Positions 58,427 through 64,000 of a DNA stretch of 64,000 bases are shown here, in pieces. Source of the DNA: Kitasatospora sp. GAS204B (GTDB lineage Bacteria; Actinomycetota; Actinomycetes; Streptomycetales; Streptomycetaceae); NCBI RefSeq assembly GCF_029892155.1, contig NZ_JARZAG010000016.1, positions 124,001 through 188,000 of the forward strand, read 5' to 3'. Position 1 is the first letter of the stretch. Each line of letters opens with the position of its first letter. A model generated the notes under the pieces. The model ran no database searches, was not told the DNA's origin, and saw only the letters and a list, made by a program, of their open reading frames with translations. The position numbers were made by a program, and so were the translations under genes.

Positions 58427-59723
58427 CCGCGGCGAACCCGGGGCGCCCGCTCGTTCGCGGCTGTTCGGCACCACCGGGGTGGCCGCCACCGCGGCCGTGG
58501 TCTCGCTGGGCCTCTTCGCCATCTGGCGGCACTTCCAGGCGGTCTCGATGGTGGACATGCTGGTCTACCGCGCCGAGGGCCAGGCCGTCGTGAGCGGGCA
58601 CGACCTCTACACGATGCGGCTGCCCGGCTGGGACCTGGCGGCCACCTATCCGCCGTTCGCCGCGATGCTCTTCGTGCCGAGCACCTGGTTCGCGGTCAGC
58701 ATGCTGCGCGGGCTGGTGATGATCCTCAACGTCGGGCTGCTCGGCCTGCTCGGCTGGCTCTCCTTCACGCTGGTCGGCTGGCCGCGCCGGCGCTTCCGGC
58801 TGGCCGGGACGTTGCTGGTGGCCGGCTTCGGGGTCTGGCTGGAGCCGGTCTGGACCACGCTGCAGTACGGCCAGGTCAACCTGGGTGTGGCCTGCCTGGT
58901 GCTCTACGACCTGACCCGTCCCGACCGGCACCGCGGCAAGGGCATCGGGATCGGCCTGGCCGCCGGCCTCAAGCTCACCCCCGGCCTGTTCGCCGTCTAT
59001 CTGCTGCTCACCGGCCGGATCCGGGCCGCGCTGGTGGCCGGCGGCACCTTCCTCGCCACCGTGCTGGTCGGCGTCTTCGCGTTGCCCGGCGCCTCCTGGG
59101 GGTTCTGGAGCAAGTACGTCTGGGACACCAGCCGGGTCGGCGTCACCGAGCTGGTGGACGACCAGTCGGTGCGCGGGGCGGTGGCCCGGCTGCTGAGCAA
59201 GCACGACCCGGGCATGCTGGCCACCCTGGGCAGCGGGCTGGCACTGGTGCTGGGGCTGACCATCGCGGTGCTGGCGGCCCGCTCGACCCGGGAGATCCGG
59301 CGGGCCGAGGCCTGGGGCGTGGTCTGCACCGCGCTCACCGCGCTGCTGCTGTCGCCGATCAGCTGGACCCACCACTGGATCTGGTGCGTGCCGCTGCTGA
59401 TCCTGCTCGGCGCGGAGACCGCTCAGGAGCTGGCCAGGCCGCGCGGGGTGCGCCGGTTGCACTGGCGGCCGTTGCTGGCGTTCACCGCCATGGCCTTCCT
59501 CTCCTACGCGATGTGGCTGGTCCCACAGTCCGCCGGGCTCGGGGTGCCCTGGTACTGGCAGGTACCCTCGTCGATCTATCCGCTGACCGGGATCGTCGTG
59601 CTGGCCGTGATGGGCCTGCGACTGCTGCGGATCCACCGACCGACCATCGCACGGTTGACCCGAAGCAAGGTCGAGCCGCTCGACCGGAGCGCGCGGGACG
59701 CCTCCCTGACAAGGCAGAGCTGA
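58419..59723 (+). CDS. GT87-family (DUF2029) polytopic glycosyltransferase
   Basis: About 434 residues if started at the GTG at 58419; the start is uncertain, since the frame is open to 58248 but upstream codons have poor third-position GC. Eight to ten membrane helices are visible. The first extracytoplasmic loop carries DMLVYRAEGQAVVSGHDLY, and YPPFAAMLFVP is typical of the GT-C fold alpha-mannosyltransferase family, as are QVNLGVACLVLYDL and AAGLKLTPGLF. It uses a polyprenyl-phosphate sugar to modify cell-envelope glycans. It is followed five bases later by a DUF2079 gene, so the two likely act together. Confidence 0.8.
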   Translation: MGDRGEPGAPARSRLFGTTGVAATAAVVSLGLFAIWRHFQAVSMVDMLVYRAEGQAVVSGHDLYTMRLPGWDLAATYPPFAAMLFVPSTWFAVSMLRGLVMILNVGLLGLLGWLSFTLVGWPRRRFRLAGTLLVAGFGVWLEPVWTTLQYGQVNLGVACLVLYDLTRPDRHRGKGIGIGLAAGLKLTPGLFAVYLLLTGRIRAALVAGGTFLATVLVGVFALPGASWGFWSKYVWDTSRVGVTELVDDQSVRGAVARLLSKHDPGMLATLGSGLALVLGLTIAVLAARSTREIRRAEAWGVVCTALTALLLSPISWTHHWIWCVPLLILLGAETAQELARPRGVRRLHWRPLLAFTAMAFLSYAMWLVPQSAGLGVPWYWQVPSSIYPLTGIVVLAVMGLRLLRIHRPTIARLTRSKVEPLDRSARDASLTRQS

Positions 59724-59728
59724 ACTTG

Positions 59729-61369
59729 ATGACGTCCCAGACCGACCTCCAGACGCCCACCGTCCCGGCGCCGCGGACCCGGACGCGGGCCCAGGCGCTG
59801 GCGCCGCTGCTCACCAGGTTCTCCGCCCGGGCGGCCTCGAGCCGCGGCCGGGCGGTGCTGCTGAGCCTGCTCTGCTTCGGCGTCTGCTTCGCGATCGGGA
59901 TCCAGCAGTGGACCTCCGCCCAGCTCGGCGGCTTCGACCTCGGGATCTTCGACCAGGGGGTGCGCGGCTACGCCCACTTCGGGCTGCCGCTCTCCACGGT
60001 CAAGAGCGTGCACCACGAGTTCCCGCCCGGTTTCTCGATCCTGGGCGACCACTTCTCGCCGATCCTGGCGCTGCTCGCCCCCCTGTACTGGATCTGGAAC
60101 GACCCGCGCGCGCTGCTGCTCGGCCAGGCCCTGCTCTTCGCCGCCGGCGTGCCGCTGATCCGGCGGATCACCGCGATCGCCTTCGAAGCCGCGCCGGACC
60201 GCGACCGGCGCCGGGCGATGGACCTGGCCGGGCTCGCCTACGGGCTGGGCTGGCCGCTGCTGGTCGCCTCCCGGGTCGGCTTCCACGAGGTCGGCTTCGC
60301 CGTCCCGCTCACCCTGCTGATGCTGGAGCGCGGGATGTCCCGGCGGTACGGCCTGGTGGCCGTCGCCGCGCTGCTGCTCTGCTGCACCAAGGAGGACCTC
60401 GGCCTGCTGGTCGGGGCCTACGGCCTGGTGCTGGTCCTGCGCTGCCGCAAGGCCGCCGACCGGCGCGGGCTGCGGATCGGCGCGGGCCTGCTGGTGTTCG
60501 GGCCGCTCGCCTCGCTGGTCACGATCCAGTGGCTGCTGCCCGCGCTGGGCGGCCAGCCCGGCTACTACTGGAACTACCAGGAGTTGGGCGCCAACGCCGG
60601 CGACGCGGTCAACCACGTGCTGCACAACCCGTGGCTGCTGGTGGAAGGCGCGTTCAGCGCGCCGCTCAAGCCGCTGCTGGTGCTCTGGCTCTTCGGCACC
60701 CTGCTGCTGCTGCCGCTGCGCTCGCTCACCGTGCTCTGCCTGGTGCCGCTGCTCACCGAGCGGATCCTGTCCACCAACCCCAACCACTGGTCGATCGCCC
60801 GGCACTACGACTCGTTCCTGTGGCCGATCCTGCTGACCGCCTCGATAGAGGTGCTCGGCCGGATGTACGCCGTCGAGCGCCGCCGCAAGCTGGCCCGCCG
60901 GCTGGGCCTGGGCACCGTGGCGGTCACCGTCGCGGTCGCCGTACCGCTGGGACTCGCCTCGCTGGCGGTGCCGGCCTACTGGAAGGCCGCGCCGAGCGAG
61001 GCCGCGCTGCTGCGGGCCAGCAAGCTGATCCCGGACGGGGCCACCGTGGAGGCCGACAACCAGGTGGTGCCGCGGCTGACCGCCCGGACCCATGTGGTGC
61101 TGGTGGACCAGACCCCGCGCGGGATGGACTACGTGCTGATCCGCTCCAATGCCCGGGCCTTCCCGTTCGCCACCGACAAGGAGCAGGCCGACCGGATCCA
61201 GCTGCTGCTGGCCAACGGCTACCAGCAGATCTGGGCCGAGGACGGCGCGGTGCTGCTGCACCGGGTCGGCCACCAGCCGATCCCGGGCCAGCAGTTGCCG
61301 GGGCCGGGCAGCACGCCGGTGCAGGACGTGGTGCCCTCCGACGTGGGGCACAACCTGTTCCTGGGGTGA
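59729..61369 (+). CDS. DUF2079 polytopic membrane protein (GT-C-like)
   Basis: 546 residues from ATG 59729. An N-terminal polar region of 40 residues, then about ten helices. FDLGIFDQGVRGYAHFGLPLS and the HHEFPPGFSILGDHFSPI loop are the DUF2079 signature, with SRVGFHEVGFAVPL and ILSTNPNHWSIARHYDSFLWP later. The acidic and histidine residues in the first outer loop resemble the active site of GT-C glycosyltransferases. Cotranscription with the GT87-like gene supports a role in envelope glycan synthesis. Confidence 0.85.
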   Translation: MTSQTDLQTPTVPAPRTRTRAQALAPLLTRFSARAASSRGRAVLLSLLCFGVCFAIGIQQWTSAQLGGFDLGIFDQGVRGYAHFGLPLSTVKSVHHEFPPGFSILGDHFSPILALLAPLYWIWNDPRALLLGQALLFAAGVPLIRRITAIAFEAAPDRDRRRAMDLAGLAYGLGWPLLVASRVGFHEVGFAVPLTLLMLERGMSRRYGLVAVAALLLCCTKEDLGLLVGAYGLVLVLRCRKAADRRGLRIGAGLLVFGPLASLVTIQWLLPALGGQPGYYWNYQELGANAGDAVNHVLHNPWLLVEGAFSAPLKPLLVLWLFGTLLLLPLRSLTVLCLVPLLTERILSTNPNHWSIARHYDSFLWPILLTASIEVLGRMYAVERRRKLARRLGLGTVAVTVAVAVPLGLASLAVPAYWKAAPSEAALLRASKLIPDGATVEADNQVVPRLTARTHVVLVDQTPRGMDYVLIRSNARAFPFATDKEQADRIQLLLANGYQQIWAEDGAVLLHRVGHQPIPGQQLPGPGSTPVQDVVPSDVGHNLFLG

Positions 61370-61623
61370 CGGACCTGTAGGTGGCCGGTGCTGCGGATCG
61401 GGCGGGCGGCCGGGTCGAACCGGTGGGAGGACCGGGCGCCGGCGGTACGGGGCCGAGGTCGGCGGCACGCCGAGTTCGGCCGTCGCCCTGAGGAGGACGG
61501 CCGTTTTCCGGCCGGTCGATTTTCGAGACTTTCGCGTTCGAAACGGGTGCGTTAAATGTCCGAATTCGACAGTTTCGACGCCGACCGGCGTCGGTGCGTC
61601 ACATCAGCCGCGCAGCGGCCGCG

Positions 61624-61851
61624 TCACAGCAGGAAAAGCTTGGCGAAGGGTGCCGTGATCCGCTCCTGCCGTGAACCGAAGTCGACGAGCACCGCGATCG
61701 CGCCGTCGCCCTCGACACTGATCGTCCGGCCGAGGCCGAACTCGTCGTGCGACACGCGGTCGCCGACAGCGAATCGCTTGGCTGGCGGCGGAGTCGCGAC
61801 TCGGAATGGACTGGTGGGCAGGTGGCGCCGGGGGGAGGTTGGATTCGTCAT
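61624..61851 (-). CDS. Small SH3/Tudor-like protein (UvrD C-terminal-like)
   Basis: 75 residues from ATG 61851. After a 25-residue Pro/Arg/Thr-rich head comes a single small beta barrel: FAVGDRVSHDEFGLGRTISVEG, then AVLVDFGSRQERI. This matches the stand-alone domain that also ends UvrD/PcrA helicases, where it binds RNA polymerase. It is a widespread actinobacterial small protein, perhaps an RNA-polymerase-associated factor. Confidence 0.75.
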   Translation of the reverse strand: MTNPTSPRRHLPTSPFRVATPPPAKRFAVGDRVSHDEFGLGRTISVEGDGAIAVLVDFGSRQERITAPFAKLFLL

Positions 61852-62214
61852 CGTTGCCAGTATGCGCCAGTTCCGAGGGGCCGGGGTGATCCTGGCGGCC
61901 GAAATTTCGTGATCATGGCGCCTTGTCCGCCGGCGCCCGGCCCCCGGCGCTGAGCCCGGGCAGGACGCGACGCTGCGTGTCCGGCCGCCCACCGCTGAGG
62001 TGTGAGAAGTCGCTCGGCCGGAATCCCCCGTTTCGGATCGGACCCTGCTACAGTCGGCTTAGTTGCAGTTTTGGTTCCCATGAACTTTGTGTGCGCCTGC
62101 TGGTCTGACCGCAGGCGCATTTTGTTTCCCGGGCGTTCACCGGGCGGGCCATCATCGCGGCGACGCGAAGCTCGCGTGGTGTGAGTTTCTTGCTGCCCAT
62201 TTAGGGAGATTTCC
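61852..62214 (+). promoter_or_regulatory. Cold-shock gene leader with terminator-like hairpin
   Basis: 363 bp without a gene. TACAGT near 62050 could be a -10 box. Within the presumed leader, TGCGCCTGC (62092-62100) and GCAGGCGCA (62111-62119) form a perfect 9-bp stem followed by TTTTGTTT, an intrinsic-terminator layout, 96 nt before the start. The ribosome site TAGGGAG is at 62201-62207. Confidence 0.7.
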
Positions 62215-62418
62215 ATGGCTAACGGCACTGTGAAGTGGTTCAACGCGGAAAAGGGCTTCGGCTTCATTGAGCAGGAGGGTGGCGGCCCGGACGTGTTCGC
62301 CCACTACTCGAACATCAACGCCAATGGCTTCCGCGAGCTGCTCGAGGGCCAGAAGGTCGAGTTCGACGTCACGCAGGGCCAGAAGGGCCCGCAGGCGGAG
62401 AACATTCGCCCCCTCTAG
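62215..62418 (+). CDS. Cold-shock protein (CspA family)
   Basis: 67 residues, one cold-shock domain. RNP1 is KGFGFI (13-18). RNP2 reads VFAHYS (27-32) instead of the common VFVHFS. The N-terminus GTVKWFNAEKG and C-terminus GPQAENIRPL are standard. It is an RNA chaperone that binds single-stranded RNA and DNA. Monocistronic, with a long leader that could fold differently in the cold and a strong terminator after it. Confidence 0.96.
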   Translation: MANGTVKWFNAEKGFGFIEQEGGGPDVFAHYSNINANGFRELLEGQKVEFDVTQGQKGPQAENIRPL

Positions 62419-62449
62419 TTCTTCCACTGCCCGGCTCACGCCCGGCAGC

Positions 62450-62487
62450 AAGGGCCGGCATCGCGCGACTGCGCGGTGCCGGCCCTT
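62450..62487. terminator. Terminator between cold-shock and beta-propeller genes
   Basis: 17-base arms AAGGGCCGGCATCGCGC and GCGCGGTGCCGGCCCTT (one wobble) with GACT loop. Serves convergent genes. Confidence 0.92.
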
Positions 62488-62516
62488 CGGCGTTCCCGAA
62501 GTGTTCGAACGGCGGT

Positions 62517-63728
62517 TCAGCCCGCCGACGGTGACAGGTCGCCCAGCAGGTCCGCGGCGATCCGCCCGGTCCGCTCGCGCTGCGGGAAGGCCCCGACGGG
62601 GACCCGGGCGACCTCCGTGGCGGTGCGGTAGTCGATCACCGAGACCTCGTCGGCCTTGCTGAGCGAGACGAAGCAGAGCGTGCCGTCCGCGCTGGTGGTG
62701 CCCCAGTACGGGAGGCTGCCGGTGGGGTAGTCGACCGTCCCCCGGGTGCCGAGGTCGGAGGTGGCGACGATCGCCGTGTAGTCGTCGATCGTCCCGACGT
62801 CGCACAGGCTCGCGCCGTCGCCGGAGACGGCCAGGCCGTGGTGGGCGGAGTTCTGCGGGTAGCTGTCCGGGGCGAGCGCGGCGCCGGCCGCGCTGTACGG
62901 CATCTGGACCGTGTCGACGACGTTGCCGGTGGACAGGTCGTACTTGGCGAAGCCGTTGAGGTACGAGAGGTCGGTGTACATGGTGCGCCCGTCGCCCTCG
63001 ATCACGTTCGGGCGGATGCCGTGCGGTAACTGCCAGGTCTGGACCACCTTCAGGGTGGTGGCGTCCACCTTGGTCAGCTGGAACGAGCCCTTGGCCCACT
63101 CCATCGCCTGGGGGAACGAGGTGATCCCGATGCTGGAGTTGTAGATGTACTTGCCGTCGGGCGAGTAGTCGTTCTGGTGCGGGTAGGTCCCGGTCGGGAA
63201 GGTGCCGACGACGCTGCCGCTCGCGGTGTCGAGCACCTCCGCCTCCTGCGCGGTGGTCGCCGAGACCACGTACCGGGTGCCGTCCGGGGAGAGCGCGGCG
63301 TGGTCCGCCTTGAAGCCGTCCAGCCGGGTTCGCCAAAGCTGAGCACCACTCGCGATGTCGTAGGCGGCGACGTCGTCCAGGTTGCCGCGCGAGACGTAGA
63401 GCGTGCGGCCGTCGGGGGACAGGGTCGCGTCGTCGACGTACCGGTTACCGCCTTCGACCGAGGTGACGCTCTGGTAGCCGATCCACTGGATCGGGTCCAT
63501 CGCGGCGATCCGCTGCTGGGCGTCGGCGGTGACGTTGAGCGAGCCGAGGTTCTGGAAGGTATGGGCGTCGATGAAGCTGACCGTGCCCGCGGCGCTGTTG
63601 CCGACCACGAGGACGTCGCGGAAACCGGAGTCGGCGGATGCCGCGGAACCGGGCAGCGCCAGCACGCCGGCGAGGGCGACGGCGGCGGCTGCGAGGGAAG
63701 TGATGCGTCTGGCGTGCGTGCTGCTCAC
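62517..63728 (-). CDS. Secreted YncE-like beta-propeller protein
   Basis: 403 residues from GTG 63728, after GGGAGG; an upstream start is open but less likely. A signal peptide (ARRITSLAAAAVALAGVLAL) with a cleavage site near ASA-DS is clear. A seven-bladed propeller follows, with repeats such as RDVLVVGNSAAGTVSFIDAHT, DATLSPDGRTLYVSRGNLDD, AALSPDGTRYVVSATTAQ and GTLCFVSLSKADEVSVID. Such proteins are extracellular or wall-bound; function unknown. The tail is polar, without a sorting signal. Confidence 0.88.
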   Translation of the reverse strand: MSSTHARRITSLAAAAVALAGVLALPGSAASADSGFRDVLVVGNSAAGTVSFIDAHTFQNLGSLNVTADAQQRIAAMDPIQWIGYQSVTSVEGGNRYVDDATLSPDGRTLYVSRGNLDDVAAYDIASGAQLWRTRLDGFKADHAALSPDGTRYVVSATTAQEAEVLDTASGSVVGTFPTGTYPHQNDYSPDGKYIYNSSIGITSFPQAMEWAKGSFQLTKVDATTLKVVQTWQLPHGIRPNVIEGDGRTMYTDLSYLNGFAKYDLSTGNVVDTVQMPYSAAGAALAPDSYPQNSAHHGLAVSGDGASLCDVGTIDDYTAIVATSDLGTRGTVDYPTGSLPYWGTTSADGTLCFVSLSKADEVSVIDYRTATEVARVPVGAFPQRERTGRIAADLLGDLSPSAG

Positions 63729-63892
63729 CCGGGCCTCCCAAGGAGGGAACAGAATATGAGGGGGCGTCATGTCCAGCGCTGGTTACTCGACGGTACTGAG
63801 CCCCCGCAGGCCCGGCAAGAGTGCTGCCGCAGGAGAGTTCGGCGATCCGACGGTCGCCGCGCCATCGGTCTCGGGCGTCGGGCGACACGAAA

Positions 63893-63922
63893 ACGCCCCC
63901 GAGCGATTCGCTTCGGGGGCGT
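63893..63922 (-). terminator. Rho-independent terminator of tRNA-Phe
   Basis: Reading leftward, ACGCCCCCGA and TCGGGGGCGT arms are followed by TTTTCG. Sixteen bases after the tRNA 3' end. Confidence 0.9.
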
Positions 63923-63938
63923 CGTGTTCGATCGTGCG

Positions 63939-64000
63939 TGGTGGCCAGGGCCGGGGTCGAACCGGCGACCTTCCGCTTTTCAGGCGGACGCTCGTACCAA
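63939..64000 (-). tRNA. tRNA-Phe (GAA anticodon), 5' part beyond window
   Basis: Visible from the D loop (GGTACGAG) to the encoded 3' CCA. Anticodon stem-loop TCCGC-CTGAAAA-GCGGA gives anticodon GAA. T arm GCCGG-TTCGACC-CCGGC is intact. The acceptor 5' strand lies past the window edge. Confidence 0.92.

Noticed and set aside
59576..61468. Long Gln/Arg/His-rich open frame opposite the DUF2079 gene
   Set aside because: Composition is that of a reverse-strand shadow, and the plus-strand frame has clear membrane helices.
63893..64000. CRISPR or other repeat array near the right edge
   Set aside because: The repeats resolve into one terminator hairpin and a tRNA-Phe; no spaced direct repeats are present in the window.

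Overview
This is a very GC-rich (roughly 70% or more), gene-dense actinobacterial chromosome segment, almost certainly from a streptomycete (Streptomyces or Kitasatospora). The strongest markers are a BldC regulator, the order purF - purM - DUF3073 - valine dehydrogenase - hypothetical - bldC - tRNA-Asp - hrpA that I recall from Streptomyces cores, an F420-dependent oxidoreductase, a mycothiol-type DinB-fold protein, and a perfect 14-bp parS centromere palindrome of the type that clusters around Streptomyces oriC. I see no CRISPR array, insertion sequence or prophage.

Region 1 (1-20063) looks like a compact biosynthetic gene cluster with no modular NRPS or PKS. Leftward run a carboxylic acid reductase (cut by the window edge) and an MFS exporter. 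Rightward runs a tightly packed operon, mostly joined by 4-base stop/start overlaps: a divergent 2-isopropylmalate-synthase-like enzyme, a MaoC hydratase, a 2OG-Fe(II) oxygenase, a CitE-like lyase, a second oxygenase-like protein, an HSL-type hydrolase, an alpha-oxoamine synthase, an ornithine-cyclodeaminase-fold enzyme, an AtzG-like small protein, an amidase and an ATP-grasp-like protein. A LuxR-type LAL regulator, coupled to an M24 aminopeptidase, closes the cluster leftward. A bacterial nitric oxide synthase follows at 20282. The gene set suggests carbon-chain extension, CoA-ester chemistry, amino-ketone formation, oxidation, and amide making and breaking. I cannot assign a product.

Region 2 (20282-34500) is accessory metabolism and regulation: NOS, a spermidine-synthase-like protein, a PLP decarboxylase overlapping a convergent MFS gene, an ArsR regulator, glutaryl-CoA dehydrogenase opposite a TetR gene, a maleylpyruvate-isomerase-like gene apparently fused tail-to-tail with a DUF5302 remnant, a PP2C-like phosphatase, an SDR, a second TetR, an FBP-domain protein, an LLM oxidoreductase and a pirin. 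Several intergenic gaps hold clean inverted repeats that look like local operators.

Region 3 (34500-44200) holds an SseB protein, a FadE-type acyl-CoA dehydrogenase, an M18 aminopeptidase, a thioredoxin/NHL protein that carries parS inside its coding sequence, a MazF-type toxin-antitoxin pair, an HxlR/quinone-oxidoreductase divergent pair and an acetyltransferase.

Region 4 (44200-64000) is core chromosome: purA, a diacylglycerol-kinase-like protein, purF, purM, DUF3073, valine dehydrogenase, bldC with a long upstream region, tRNA-Asp, hrpA, two polytopic membrane proteins (GT87-like and DUF2079), a small SH3-like protein, a cold-shock protein with a terminator-like leader hairpin, a secreted beta-propeller protein and a partial tRNA-Phe.
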